64,000 bases of DNA from Strobilurus pachycystidiatus (taxonomy: Eukaryota; Basidiomycota; Agaricomycetes; Agaricales; Physalacriaceae): positions 1,302,001 through 1,366,000 of the forward strand of contig JAHLMK010000004.1 of assembly GCA_019915135.1 (NCBI GenBank), in the 5' to 3' direction. Below are positions 11,971-24,571 of this stretch, one piece after another. Positions within the stretch are counted from its first letter, which is position 1, and each line of letters opens with the position of its first letter. The notes below the pieces were generated by a model. The model was not told the origin of the DNA and searched no databases. It was given only the letters and a program-made list of their open reading frames with translations. Both the position numbers and the translations under genes were made by a program.

Positions 11971-13132
11971 CTACGATGTAGAGTTTTGTGATAACTCTGA
12001 TTCTAGTGTTTCCCAAGGAGGCATGCCTACCGACGTGGGCAGGCTCTTCCACACCTCCTCCCGAAACGCATCACAATCGTCCTGAAACGCTTTATGGCAT
12101 GGACTGCACACGCCACGCCGAGTAGAGACGTCCCTGGTGACTTGGAGGATGTAATGTAATAGAGCGGTCCTCAACATCCATGTTCGCGATAATCTAGACG
12201 CGAGACTACGGAATGTCCTAGTACACGCTTCTCCGCTCGTGCAGCCGGCGGCTGGTTTACGGTCTTCAACTATCCTCCGAACAAAATCCATGGTACACTC
12301 TATGCGTCGTTGAAAGACGATCGTGTAGTCCGTTATATCGGACGGTGATAGAGCAGATGATGGTCGGGACGGGTGTTGGACCTTCAGCTTAGGATGGTCA
12401 CCCCGGAGTAGGTCCTCGATGCGGTATAGTGACAAGAAGTAGAGGACCGAGGGAATAACGATGCGAACATGTGTTTCTCGCGCGAGGTTGAGGACGTGTA
12501 GAGGATGAACGTAGGGATAAGTTAGCCCTTCAATGACTTCAGCCGAGAGCGCGGCTTCGACCATCACGTCGTGACCGCGCAAAGTGGGCGCCCAGATCTG
12601 GGTGAGCTGCTCTATGGCTCTTTGTCGTAGGTTCGCAATGAAGTACTTGGTGGATATGCGGAGTATCCCAGCCAGGTAGAAGAAATCGTATATATTTCGG
12701 TTACCGAATGTCCTAGAAGAAGACGACTTCAAACGAGGATAGCAAGACGGACAGTAGGTAGATGACTTACGGGCCGTCATACAGCGCTTTGAGGAGATCG
12801 GAGAGTTCACTTGGCAGATCGTGCATAGTAACAATCTGGCAACCGTCGACCATTGGAATTCCATCTGCGTCGGGCTGAGGCATCGCGAAGATGTCGCTGA
12901 ATATTTCCGATTGCCTATCATATAAGATAAGCTCAAGTCCGGAAATCGTAGGGCAAATTGGGACGAGCCTCATCAGCATTCCTCGATGTAAGCGAAACGC
13001 GGTCGGCATTTCGTCGTTGGTGGCAAGTATGATGTTCCCATCGTCGAAATAAGGCTGAGGAAAATATTAGAACACAAAATCGATCAATTGCAGGTGGAGA
13101 GCCACTCGTACTTCGCCGCGCAGGAAATGCAT
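11971..13132 (-). CDS. BTB/POZ domain protein
   Basis: Predicted 348-aa protein, exons from the right: 13132-13112, 13054-12771, 12712-11971. It begins MHFLRGE, then the BTB core PYFDDGNIILATND, FRLHRGMLMRL, the EIFSDIFAMPQP and MHDLPSELSDLLKALYDGP blocks, and the helix GNRNIYDFFYLAGILRISTKYF. The C-terminal half is helical with Cys/His spacing (ending near CSPCHKAFQDDCDAF) seen in the large BTB family expanded in mushroom genomes. BTB domains dimerise and often act as Cul3 adaptors; the target is unknown. The start codon lies 67 bases from that of MON1, in divergent orientation, so a common short promoter is likely. Confidence 0.85.
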
Positions 13133-13199
13133 GATGGATGGTGGTGATCGCCACGTACAAAAAAGGACCGTCCTTACGGCGAGGTTACGGACCGCCGTC
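13133..13199. promoter_or_regulatory. Very short bidirectional promoter, BTB gene / MON1
   Basis: Only 67 bases separate the chosen divergent start codons. If MON1 used its upstream in-frame ATG at 13131, the two start codons would overlap, which is one reason I prefer 13200. The 5' leaders of the two genes probably overlap. Confidence 0.45.
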
Positions 13200-15112
13200 A
13201 TGTCAAGGTCCCCGTCTCGTGCCCCCTCTCGGTCTGCTCTCTCCCGCAGCTCATCCTCCCGACTGGCAATTCCGATGTCGCTGCGACCATCACCATCATT
13301 GTCCAATCTCCGTGCTCGAGGCACGTCATCAACAACGGTGCCGGCGTTCCACCCAAGCCAGTCCATGCCCGAAAGCACTGCATCATCCATCAACAACGTC
13401 GATATGTCTGAGGGCATCCTCGTACAGGACGTCGATGCCGACGTGGAGACGGTGGACTCCGATGAGGCCGTGGCTGTTGGGCAACTGGACGCTGGTGACG
13501 AGGAGTCCAAAAAGATCCTACGCGACCAGCTGAGAAGGACACTGAAATCTAAGCCTTCCAAAGGTGTGTACACTCATGGCTTCCTCTTTATCTGAACTCA
13601 ACAAATCTAGAACTGCGGACACAGTCTCAGAGGAGAAGGAAGAAAGTTGACAGCGACCTCACCCACAGCCCGGATGTCAAGTATTCTCCTCGCGAATACT
13701 TCGTTCTCACCGATGCCGGAAAGCCTGTCTTCACCAGGTATGTATGCCGATTGCAGCATACTTATTCCATAACCCCATTCCAGTCGAGCAGAAACTGATT
13801 CGGAATCCTTCACCACCACAATCGGTATCATACAGGCCCTTATATCAGTCTACATCGACGATCACGACAAATTAAAGTGCATCAACGCTGGCAATACACG
13901 GATAACCTTCCTTCAGCGAGCACCGCTATACTACGTCTGTGCTTCCTCCTGGGGCGAGCCCGAATCAGTGGTAAGTCTTGTCCTTGTCTCCGTTTTGGAA
14001 CTATTGAGTAACCTTGATGAAGCAAGACACGGTCCCATCTCGAATTTCTACACCTGCAAATTCTCAGCATCGTGACTGCCTCTCAGCTACATAGAATCTT
14101 TGAACGGCGAACGAATTTTGATCTCCGGAGACTCCTTGAGGGCGCAGAGACTTTTCTGCATTCTATGCTGCAGAAGTTGGAATTCGACCTGGCGATGGCC
14201 ACAGGGTCTCTACACTGTCTCAAGTTGGACCCCATTACGCGTAAACGTGTAGCCGATGCCCTTGTGCCCACCAAGATGAAGGTGAGTCCCCTTCTCTCCT
14301 CTCGAATGAGATTTCAGCTTCCTCTGTAGGATATCTTATACGTGATTCTTCTCGCCCAAGGTCGAGTCGTAACTCTGATACGGCCAAAGAAGCATTCGAT
14401 CCACCCTGCTGACATCCACATCCTCATGAACACCGTCCACAATCCGTCAGTTTACAACTCTCCTGCGTCTGCGTCATGGGTACCCATATGTTTGCCTAAA
14501 TTCAATCCCTCTGGATTTTTAAACGTCTGCGTCTCATTCCTACAACGCGACGATACTCCTTCTGAAGGATCGACGCTATCTACTCGAAGCTTTGACGCTG
14601 CCGACTCAACCGCTCTCCTCTGTGTCAGCGGTGGAGCAGACTTCGATACCATTCGCGGATGGTGCGACTCTGCGGCGCAGAGACTCACATTGGATGGTTC
14701 TCTGAAGGCATTGGTGGATGCCGTCGAACATGCTGACTATGCGGTGTCAGAACTGGGCATTCCAGGTCTACGACACTTCGTCTACAAAGCCCGTGCTCAA
14801 GTTCAAGTGACGTTCCCGACCTTCGATGATCCGTATGACAATGTTGACGACCGCAGACGGCTCATCACTTTGTACCAAACTCTTCACGACGCAATCCATG
14901 CCAAGTCGGGACAGAGCGAACCCTTGAAGTTGCAGTACATTCGGACCGAGAAGGAGTGTGTGATGGGTTGGATAACGCAGCCGTTCGAGATGTATGTGGC
15001 ACTCTCGCCACGTCTTCCGAAAAGTGCCGTGATTGGGGCTGCGAACGCGGTGTCTAGATGGGTGAAGAAGGAAGAGGGACATCTTTTCCTGAGGGATGCT
15101 CCTGTATTCTGA
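13200..15112 (+). CDS. MON1: Vacuolar fusion protein MON1 (Rab7 GEF subunit)
   Basis: Predicted 571-aa protein, exons 13200-13563, 13611-13737, 13784-13970, 14027-14281, 14330-15112. After a Ser/Arg-rich, then acidic, disordered N-terminus, the conserved part starts at YSPREYFVLTDAGKPVFTR and continues with IGIIQALISVYID, FLQRAPLYYVCAS, HLEFLHLQILSIVT, DILYVILLAQGRVVTLIRPK, NPSGFLNVCVSFLQ, GIPGLRHFVYKARAQVQ and a longin-type C-terminal end. With CCZ1 it forms the guanine-nucleotide exchange factor that activates Rab7/Ypt7 on late endosomes, vacuoles and autophagosomes. An in-frame ATG at 13131 would add 23 residues. Confidence 0.94.
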
Positions 15113-15409
15113 AGCCTTTTACACGCTCTGCACTTACTAGAGGTTATCTTGCATATTTTTGACAATGGAACCGTATAAGCAGAGCATGAGTTATGAATGC
15201 TGGTATAGAAGATGTCATTCTGGGTATCATTGGCGAAGATCCGCAAGGGCTGTCAAATAATGGCTACAATGCATAGGCTACAGTGTAAAGATTTAGGTAC
15301 AGTATTTGATCGTGCAAGTCGCGGCTGCCGTCAGGATTAGTTCCTAATGGCCAACAAAAATTCAAAATAGCTAAGGGCATATGAAGGAGTACAAGAATGA
15401 GAAGAGGAT

Positions 15410-16723
15410 TTAGCATTCATCCATCGCTTTGCAGGCGTAGCCGCCACAAGCCATGGTTGGGTTATCCAAGTGGCGCTTTAGCGCATCGCGGCGACTGAAG
15501 CTGAGCTGACAACCCCCGATGCGCATATGGTCCCTGAATTGCTTGACATCCGCGTCCTTGGAGATGGTCTTGCGACCGGTCTTGCGCGCATTGGCGTTGA
15601 ACTCGTTCAAGTCCTCCACGCGAACGCCCTTGCACCACCAACCCTTCGACTGATCGCTGTTCGAGGCGCGTGTGTGGGTGTTCAGATGGCGCAAAAAGTC
15701 CGGCTTCCGCTGGTTGCCCTGCACCCAGTCGCAGATAGGACACTTGAAGTCGCTAGTGTCGTACACAGACAAATCGACAGTGTCCGACGCTTGCTTGTTG
15801 CGAGAGGGAGGTGGAGCACGGGGGCGTTTGTTGGGAGAAGGAAGAGTGGGAAGAGGATAAGGCGACAACCTGTTTCGCTTGGTAGATCGGGTGAAGGCTC
15901 GGGAAGCTGAATGGCGCTTTCTGTGGCTGGTAGGTGGTGGTGAAGGGCGATACTCGTCCTCAGACGGCACATCGTCGCGGTCGCTCTCGTATTCTGCGTC
16001 GTAGTCACACGGCCCAAGAAGAACGCGCGAAGAGCTTGATGCCGCGTTTCGTCGCCGGGGGACTGAGGAGGAGACAGGCGCTGGAGGTGGGAGAGAAGAG
16101 GCGCTCGCAGGAGGAGGAGGCAGCGATGTGTGTCGGAAATCCATGTCATGAGGAGTATGGGGGATGTGAGGAAGATCGCTAACTTCATCCTCAGCTTCTT
16201 CAAGAACAGCATCTTGGAGAACGGGCGTGCCAACTGGCTCCTCGTCGCGGGCGGTTTCTTCGGGCATTTCGTCATCTCTGGAGGTACCGTAAGACGGCCA
16301 GAACAATGAATCAAATGGCCAAGAAACGCACCCATGGACCTGATATGCTTTCCCGTCTGCCCGGACTTCATAGCGGCCAGTGTCCATCGTCACATCTCCG
16401 CCGTCACTCTCATCATCTGAGTCAGAATCTTCGGAGTCGCTGGTAGCACCTTTAGACGCAAAGGTTCCAAAGGTCACATTCTCTTCGACTGCAGTACCGG
16501 CTGTAGACAGAGGAGACGCGGAACGCGAGATAACGTCATAAAGAGTAGTCGCGGGACTGGCAGTGACCTTCAACCGCTCGTCATGACCAAAGGCCGCGTA
16601 GGTCTGCTCAAAGTATTGTGCAAATGCGTCGTTTCCGCTCAGGGAGTATCGTGGGAAGGCCATTGTAATGGTGTAGAGCAGGGGAGTCGTGGGGAAGGGA
16701 TGGACGGGAACAAGAGACGCCAT
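15410..16723 (-). CDS. C2H2-type zinc-finger protein, intronless
   Basis: Predicted 437-aa single-exon protein, unusual among its intron-rich neighbours. The first three quarters are Ser/Pro/acidic and disordered, with a basic KRNRLSPYPLP region. The C-terminal ~110 residues hold two zinc-binding units: CPICDWVQGN followed by HLNTH, and a second C-x-H-x-C element around GGCQLSFSRRDALKRHL. Between them are a conserved-looking KGWWCKGVRVEDL and the FRDHMRIGGCQ segment. The pattern resembles uncharacterised DNA-binding proteins of mushroom fungi. An internal ATG (MAFPRYSLSGN, residue 21) may be the real start. No target is known. Confidence 0.75.
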   Translation of the reverse strand: MASLVPVHPFPTTPLLYTITMAFPRYSLSGNDAFAQYFEQTYAAFGHDERLKVTASPATTLYDVISRSASPLSTAGTAVEENVTFGTFASKGATSDSEDSDSDDESDGGDVTMDTGRYEVRADGKAYQVHGCVSWPFDSLFWPSYGTSRDDEMPEETARDEEPVGTPVLQDAVLEEAEDEVSDLPHIPHTPHDMDFRHTSLPPPPASASSLPPPAPVSSSVPRRRNAASSSSRVLLGPCDYDAEYESDRDDVPSEDEYRPSPPPTSHRKRHSASRAFTRSTKRNRLSPYPLPTLPSPNKRPRAPPPSRNKQASDTVDLSVYDTSDFKCPICDWVQGNQRKPDFLRHLNTHTRASNSDQSKGWWCKGVRVEDLNEFNANARKTGRKTISKDADVKQFRDHMRIGGCQLSFSRRDALKRHLDNPTMACGGYACKAMDEC

Positions 16724-17330
16724 TTGTTAAATACTTGGACCATTCCGATCGTGCAAAAAGTGTTTGTTGTCCTTCCAAAGGGACGTTGTCCTTGTAACAC
16801 CTCATGGTTGCATCGCGACTTTGACCTTTCCCATATGCGGTAAAGGTGACCCTCTTTGGGACAATGTTACAAAGGAATGTCAAAAGCGCTCTGGTCCGAA
16901 AACAAAGAGCGTGTAGGAGCAATGCAGGAGCCATCAGTGCAATTGTCTGGAATCTTTTTGTCAAGCTTCGTTATTGTTCATCCGTTCCCAGAGGTCGTTC
17001 TACGCTCAGAATTCAGCAAGATATAGGCAGAGGACGCAGAATCTACCGTGCACAAGTTGTGCTGTGAAAAGCCTTGACACTTGTGCACTTCTTCCCAAAA
17101 CGACACAAGGACTAGTTCGGACCAATGATAAGATTTTGGATCAAAGCGCCTATGTAACTGTCAAAGAACGATGAACAATGACAATCATGCAACGAGGCAA
17201 GTGCACGACGCGCATATGAGGGCCGCTTTCGCCAGGAGCGACGAAAAGTACTGCACTGTCCCTGGCTCTCAAGCGAAGATGAAGATTGTCCTCCCAAGAA
17301 GGTGCTGTCTTGAAAACGAATTATCATGCG
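16724..17330. other. Intergenic region with perfect inverted repeat
   Basis: No gene is supported between the zinc-finger gene start and the 3' end of the FHA gene, both on the minus strand. The one notable element is a 10-bp perfect inverted repeat described separately. Confidence 0.4.
17048..17088. repeat. Perfect 10-bp inverted repeat, 21-base loop
   Basis: GTGCACAAGT at 17048-17057 is matched exactly by ACTTGTGCAC at 17079-17088, separated by 21 bases. It could form a stem-loop in RNA from either strand or be a dyad binding site in the distal promoter of the zinc-finger gene or the 3' region of the FHA gene. Confidence 0.7.
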
Positions 17331-18342
17331 TCATGAAGCATCATCGTGCAGGAGAACATACTCCCGCGGCGACAAGCCGAATTTGATAACTAATTTCATC
17401 AGATTTGAGTGCATTGACCAGCGAGAGTAGGTCGAAACTCACCATCAGACGCGCGTAATTCGTAATACCTCGATTGTGGAATGGCCTCTCCATTGACATG
17501 TGTACCATTAGTAGATTCTAAATCTATGATAAACGGCCTGCAAGGTTGTGAGACTGGAAGAGGGGAGGATTGACGTGTGGCGCACTTTACGGAACCCTTC
17601 ACAACACCAAATTCATCCTTTTCTTGGATATAACGGTCTGTAGCGTAGTTGAGTTGATGAGAACGCCAGACCAAAGCTGAGACTAACACTGAATTGCGGC
17701 GTGCTGTTTGGAACAGGAAGGGTGGTCGATGAATATGTCTGCCACCAGACGATCTCTGCCAAACAGATATGCACTTTGTCGGTGTATATGCATTAGATCT
17801 GCAAGAGATTCAGAGACGTAGCGCCATACATGAATCGTCAACGCACCCTGTTGCTCATCCCCCTTGAATACATATAACCTCCAACCCAGGACTGGTTTCC
17901 TGGCCTCCGGAGGCTCGTTGTACTTGAGCACTGTGCTGTTCTTGCCGTCGACACTCTTTACTGTGTTTGTTTCTGCTGCAAGCAGACCAGAGGAGCCAAA
18001 ATTGGCCTTGGCCTTGACAGAGCGCGGTGACGGAGAGCGCGAACCAGATTGCCGTCGAGGTGACCGCCGTCTAGGTGATGCAGACCGCCTTGATGAGCGT
18101 TCCCGATGCGAGTCGTATCTTTCCCTATCTCGTCGGCGTTCTCTTTCCCGGTCGCCCTCCCCATACCCGTAGTTTCTGTCAGGCCGGTCCCGCAGCGACT
18201 CCCGCTCTCTGCGACCAGGTCGTCGGTCCTCATCTCTACGTGAGTCCCCGGGATTCCGGCTATCATCGCGGCTGCGTTCATCTCGTCGATGCCGGTATTT
18301 CTCGTCGTCGTTGTTGTCGGGTCGACGATGGCTGGAAGACAT
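17331..18342 (-). CDS. PML1: FHA-domain pre-mRNA retention/splicing factor (PML1/SNIP1 type)
   Basis: Predicted 270-aa nuclear protein, exons from the right: 18342-17847, 17798-17688, 17637-17586, 17537-17443, 17389-17331. The first ~110 residues are an RS/RD/RE-rich tail (many Arg-Asp, Arg-Ser and Ser-Pro dipeptides) typical of SNIP1. A C-terminal FHA domain has the phosphothreonine-binding residues in LFGRDR, HPSCSKQHAAIQYRYI and IIDLESTNGTHVNG, closing with IKFGLSPREYVLLH. Yeast Pml1 is part of the RES complex that helps splicing and nuclear retention of unspliced pre-mRNA; animal SNIP1 and plant DAWDLE belong to the same family. The RS tail is absent in yeast Pml1, so this copy is closer to the animal/plant form. 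Confidence 0.92.
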
Positions 18343-20999
18343 AATAACTCGAAGTGAGCGTCTTGACTCAACCCGAACAAGTCCCGATCACTTCGCCCAG
18401 AAGGGCATCCCGCCTATGTTACATATAAGCGGTCTGCGTCGGCACTTCCCGCCATCCCGCCAGGGGCCGGTATGTCGCAACAAGACTTGGTATAATTCTG
18501 AGGGTATGCGGCCTTGTAGACTCAGGCACACGTAAAGCCCTTGTAGATTGTAATACTGCACTCCTGACCTTCTCGGACTTCCTGGACTTACATGCATGTA
18601 TACTAATTGTATGCACAAGCACTGCTACTCATTAGTACTCGTTGCTGCAGGTCGGACTACAAAAGTTGCTGCTTCTGATCACTCACTAATATCACTCTTG
18701 AGTCACTGCAACCGGGGATCGTCGGCGTATCTCATAAGATTGATTCTCGTAGCCGCCACACTGATGGATGTTGACGTGTCCTTGAGTATCCAACAGAATT
18801 GCCGTTCCGGAATAAGATCGGCAGTGGTACGCTAGACGATAAGGTGCTCGACATTTGGTAAGGTACATGCAAGATTTCGAGTTAAGGCCCAAGGGAGAAT
18901 GAATGAGATCTTCCGGTTCCGCGGCAACAACACGACCACAACGTAACCCTCCTCGCACATCAGCATTCGGCTACCATCTTCCCCTCGGCGTTTTGTCGAA
19001 TTACATAGCAGTGATAGTCTGTAAAGGCGCGGCCAATGATCCATCATGATCATGAAAGAGCATGTTGAGGTCGTAAGCGTGATACAAATGGTCGTACAAA
19101 TCGTGTAATGACTCTGTAGGGAGCATCAGGGGAGAGGAGGTCGCCGTTTCGGAGGAAGTCGAAGAGAAGGGAAGGAAGATTTGGGGGGCAGTCTGAAAAG
19201 CCTCAGTCACCGCCTGTGAATAGAACTGTAGGGGAGTCGATGGGTATCCTCGAGCTGTCTTCCGATAACAGCCATCGTAATCCACAAGTGACTGGACGGG
19301 GATATTGAGGCTACTATGAGCGGGCCGTCTGTCTTCAATATCTACACCAAGACCAGCCAGAGAGTACAGCATCAGGATCAAACATCCGGCATAAGAGAAG
19401 CTGATGAATGAATCCCAGAAGAGAAGGAGTCTGGTGGAATTCACATGGTGGATGTTTTGGGTAGGAATCGAATTCGAGTGGAGGAACATCGCCGTGTCTG
19501 CGTACGAGCCTGCTTATGAAGGGACACGCAAACGGGAACAGATCGATGGGAAAAACTGTCGAGCGTCGCAAGGCCTTGATGAGATCCGAGATGGAATTTA
19601 CGGGTCTGAAGGCAGAAGGCGCAAGAGTTGTGTCTGTCCAAAGTTTTGCACTTCGAACGGCGAGTCAGAAAACACGCCCTTTCACATCGGGAGGTTTGGC
19701 GCGCTCACCTCGATCGTCGACTTGATGCAGTTGGGATGCCGGGAGGCGCTGATGCCGCCTGACGGTCAGCCCGCTTCAGCCCGTTACGGTGTATATTGAC
19801 GCGTTGTCAAGGGTCTTGCACGTCTTCGGATCGCTATTGTCAACACCCCAAAAGAAAGTCGCCGAGGTGACTCGCTATCTCGTGGAGAAGCGTGACGGGC
19901 GAGATTCGAGACACCGGAAAAGCACCCTCAAATGGATGACGGGAGACAAAAGGCAAGTTGAAAGCGATACGATCGCACCAAATTTAGCCCCCGATGCCGG
20001 ATGCCGCCACACTTTATAAATCGTCAGGTTCTTGTAACATACGCCTATCCTGACAGGCTTACTACCATTCAGTAGCGCTCGTGAAACGTCATGCCCAAAT
20101 CGCCAGAATATCCTGTCAACGATGGGGAGGAGTAATTCTGTCAGTTAACAAGTCCGAGAGGCTAAATGCATGATAAGGACTCAGTCCCATCCTCGTTTCC
20201 TTGTTGGTGGGAAGATGCGATTTGATGCGTATGCGGTGCAGCGCCGAAACGACTCTTGGCGTGGAAGACTGAAATACCTACGCGCGTAATTTGGAAAATT
20301 GGAGCCCTGAAAATGTGCTCGTGGACCCAAGAGTGGGGAAAACGCATTAATCAAAGCGCCTCGTAGAAATCGAGCCTGGGATAGAGAAGTGGAGAAGCAA
20401 GATGTGTGCTGATTGTGGCTGCCGTGGGACCCGTGAACCAAGCGAATAACACCGTAAATTGGCTTGTGCATGGTTTGGACGCCGGTTATAGCCTGGTTAT
20501 AGCCATGGTTGACGCACGATTAGACCGGGCTCGCATTTGGTTATGATTAAGGCCGTTAGGAAGACATTCACGATCATCTGATTAGGCTTTCGGTGCCTGC
20601 AAAGCGTCAGAGGATTCAGAACGGCGAGAGTCGAGGCGTTGTCGAGACAGCGCACCGAGCAAATTGCATGCTGGAGGGAGACCCTCGTGAGCTGCTTAGC
20701 AAGACAGCGCAGGTTTCCAGCCAGCAATGGACGAGTAAATTGAAGATGACACAAATTGGAAAGGGACCGTCGCTGACCTAAAAAGTGCAAAAGGAGAGCA
20801 GATCAAGGGAGTAGTTCCTGAAAAGGAATCACAAATATTACGTATACCTAGATCGAAGGGGTCGCAGTTGCAAAGGCTCTTTTGGTCACCGCCGTCAGAC
20901 CAGCTACATAACATGTGAGGCAGGGTACTCGATTCAGTCTGCAGATCCCCTTCGCTCTTCACCTAGCTAGTGCTTTTTCTCACTCACCACATCCACGAC
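18343..20999. other. Gene-poor 2.7-kb region
   Basis: I see no supported gene. The longest open frame (minus strand, 19001-19489, 162 codons) has one hydrophobic segment but no recognisable domain, and I could not extend it with sensible splice sites. A TATAAAT motif lies near 20014-20020 with nothing recognisable downstream. The interval probably contains the long promoter of the Zn2Cys6 gene and the promoter of the FHA gene. Confidence 0.45.
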
Positions 21000-23900
21000 A
21001 TGTACGCGACAGGAGAAAGCTCGCGTCGTAGGGACGAGGAGGCGTTCCATTCGTCTTACTACTACTCGGACAATGAACTGCGCCAGCCATCGTCATCTTC
21101 TGCTCCCGATGCGCGAATCTACCGTCCTAAGCAAGCGGAGAATCACAGCCACAACTATAACGATCACTCTGAATCACCGAGACAGATGCTGTCGTACACT
21201 ATGTCCCGCCAACACGCCCCCATTCCCGACGTCAGGGCTTCTGGCTCGTCGACCCATCCATATACCTCTCAGCCTCTCTATTCCCCCAATTATCCTCCTC
21301 CGATGGACAACCCTCCGCCTCTTATCCCTCACATGGGTCAGAGGGGACGCCGCATCGGTTACCCCGCCTCGCTTGATACGTCGGACACCGGCCTTCAGCC
21401 TATGGGCTACCCTTATCTGCCCCTACCTCCGTCCGCTCTCACAGATGCTTCTGGTGACTCTGACAATTGGCCGACTCCCGTTCCCGAAGCCTCTACTGAG
21501 CCTCCCAAGCCGACGCGTAAGTCACGCCGTACCAAGGAGAAGATTGCACTGGCCCCAGATCAGCCGCCCACTACCCAAGGGAAACCGCGAGCCCGCGTAT
21601 ACGTTGCCTGTCTTCAATGGTATGTCCTCTCCGGTCATCTCGAGTTCCTTATCTAATGAATTCCCCTCTCTCCGCCAGCCGCTCACGAAAGATTCGCTGT
21701 GATGGCGCTAAACCTGCGTGTCATAACTGTAGCAAGCGGGTTGTTGGGTCCAGCGAGTGCAATTACGACTCTGTGCCCAAGCGTCGCGGACCAGACAAGA
21801 CGCCTGGTGCTCGCCAGCGTATGGCCAGAGAAGTCAAACTTGAGATGGAAAAAGATGGCATTCCCCGGCGTCGGCGTCGGCGGGTGGACCCACTTACAGC
21901 CCAAGCGGCACAATCCCCAGTCTCGGCGGATTCCGATTCAAGTCGAAGCGCACCCAACTTTTCTCTGCATGGTGGGATGTCGCTATCACCCCCTTCATCA
22001 AGCGTCCGATTGGAATCAGCCGGGACGTTGACATCAGACGCCCACCGTATACAAGAACCTTATGGTCCTTCCGGTTCGCACGGCTGTGCTTGCCATGCAA
22101 CAGACCCTTGTCCGAATACGATTTTTCCTGCAAATCCATTGTACATTCGGAAGCAAGAGGTATCTGCCTTTCTTTGCTCGCATTGTTCCTGATCACTGAT
22201 GCTTTCCACAGTTTCCCGATAACACGAAGTACATGATGTCTTCTCACGACGCCTCAGGCAGTCTAGCTCCGCGAGGATACATTCGACCGGTGTATAATGA
22301 CGAGCATGAAGACGAAGAAATCCACAACATCTCAAGTCAACCATCAAGCGAATTTACACGGAAGACTTGGTGGGACTCACTCCTATCCCTCTATTTCGCG
22401 TCGCCCTCTGATCATCAAATTGGCCTCACTCATTCAGACCGCGAAGTGGCCACGCAGGCGATCGCTACGGACCTGCGATTCCTCTTTCGATGTTCCAATT
22501 ACTGGCTCTCGTTTTTCCATCTACCAACCTTCTTTGGAAACTTTTGCGACGAAACGAGGCGGCAGAGGATGCAGCCCAGCCTCATCCTTTCGGCTTTGGC
22601 GCTCTCTGTTTTCTGGCAAAGCTCCGAGGCCGGTTTAGGGATCGCAGGGAGAGAGCGGGCACTCCGCCTGAGGGATATAGCACAAAGCTCGTTGGAGGCT
22701 AGTCTGAACTCTGGATGGATTGACGAAACTTTGGCTCAGGCCGCTTGGGTATGCGTATGATATCTCAAGGTCCATTCTACATTGCTTATCATCATTTCAG
22801 CTGCTGGCATTTTTCGAAGTCGGTGCCCACCCTGCTCATCGTGTCGAACGTTCAATGTCGGCATTGGCGTTCTTGGACTCCTTCATTCGAAGTCTATCTT
22901 TAACGATCGTGGATGCCGATAATCCACAAGTGATGCACTTTTCACGCGGCGAGGTTCCCTCGGTGGCCGATCGTCTACCTATTCTAGCCCTTGGCTCTGG
23001 CGGCGAGGATGGTCCCCAAGGATCCCCACTGGCACGCCAGCCAAGTCATCATCAACATTTGACGTCTATACACCCTGGTACGGTGAACTGTCAATGTTTA
23101 TCCCTTTCTCTCGGAGCCAACGACCCGGGGACAATTGAACATACACCGATGTGGGCGCACACTCCGGCATGGGATCCCAACTGGACAGAAGGGAACATTC
23201 GGAAGGAATCATGTCGTCGGCTATGCTGGAGTTCTTTAATACTCGCTGCTGGTCACGTCGCGTACGCGACCGCAACCAACCGGCCAGCTACAAACTTGTT
23301 CTTGGCTGATGCTGCAAATGTGCGTATTTAGACTTTCGAAGCCGGATATCTACTAACGCGTCAGATACTCAGTATGCGCTTTTGTTCAGCGGAGAATCAA
23401 TTACAATGCCCGATTACTCGAAGGAGACGATATGGGCACTCTTTGATCGTTCTTTTATGCTCTGGCATGGTTGTGCGCGTATGCGGTATAGTAGCGAAGC
23501 AAGCGAAACAGTGAAGGCTCAGTTCGCGGTCAAGGCGTGGTTGGAGGCCGACGCGATCGAAGCGAACCTCAATCGCCATACCTGTGAGATAGAGCGGTCC
23601 TTCATCTTTCAGGCCCGAGAATACGTGTTCAAGTAAGCACCCAGAAGCTCTATCCGGCCGTCTTCTGACACGATATCAGTACGCGAATGTGCATCTCTAA
23701 CAACTTCCAGCGGTTCATTCCTTTGGTATCGACGTATGTTGATCTACCTCATTATTGTTTACCGTTAATTGAGCTTTTGTCAGCGAGGACAAACCGCATA
23801 GAAAGAAGGCCCATGAATGGTGTAAATCAAATCTATGAACTCCACGGAAACAATTGCTCAGGATTGTCCAGTGACGCGTCAAGGGGCTGTTGCCCAGCGG

Positions 23901-24391
23901 TACATGCATGGATTGCATACGATAACAGGAAACCAGAACAACTTGCTAGCAAGACGTCCTTTCTTCGTGTTTTGGTTCATGGGTCAAGTCAGCAAGTATG
24001 TCGTTCCCAGTCGTTTGGTTGGAAACTTCTTGACGATTCTTCGCAGTGCCCTGAACCTGTGGCAGTTTGATAACTCTTTGGTCATCGCTCTGGAGACTAG
24101 CAAAGCGTTCTTGCCTGCGATCGAGTAGTAAGTGATCGCGCTTAACACGAGCTCCTAGTTTTCTGACTGACGCGCGTATGTCCAGTCTGACTGCACTTTG
24201 GCCATGCTCCCGTGAGTAACATGGTCTACTCTTGTTCCGTTCGGAGAGACTGAGCCAATACACGCGTAGGTCAAAGAACGAACTATCAAAAGCTTCTTGC
24301 TCGATTAGAACAGGCATGTCATATAGCAGGGGTGCCCCCTCCGCCACCATTCATTGGTGGATCATCCTTACCTCTCACTGTTGTGTTTTAA
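21000..24391 (+). CDS. Zn(2)-Cys(6) fungal-type transcription factor
   Basis: Predicted ~957-aa regulator. Exons: 21000-21619, 21679-22159, 22212-22748, 22801-23323, 23365-23632, 23680-23733, 23784-23821, 23872-23995, 24047-24127, 24186-24211, 24270-24391. A Pro/Ser/Tyr-rich N-terminus of ~200 residues precedes the binuclear cluster, which is split by intron 1: VACLQC, then RSRKIRCDGAKPACHNC and a sixth cysteine in SSECNY, followed by the linker YDSVPKRRGPDKTPGARQR. The long helical rest (for example TRKTWWDSLLSLYF, FLFRCSNYWLSFFHLPTFF, LLARRPFFVFWFMGQ) fits the fungal transcription-factor homology region. The junction 23821/23872 is the least certain; alternatives differ by a few residues. 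Targets are unknown. Confidence 0.85.
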
Positions 24392-24571
24392 ATAATTCTC
24401 GTAGTTTTGCAATCATTGTATTCGGTCGAAATCAATGCGTTCGAAGGCCGTTTGAAAGACGAAGTACTTACTTTGTGCATTATTATGAGTTACCCGATTT
24501 AGCAGTCTAGTCATTCTTGCCCTTATACCATAACACCCAACTCACATTCAACACGCCATTGTCCGGTCGTA

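Noticed and set aside
19001..19489. 162-codon minus-strand open frame as a gene
   Set aside because: One hydrophobic stretch only, no recognisable domain, no plausible extension by splicing and no clear promoter.
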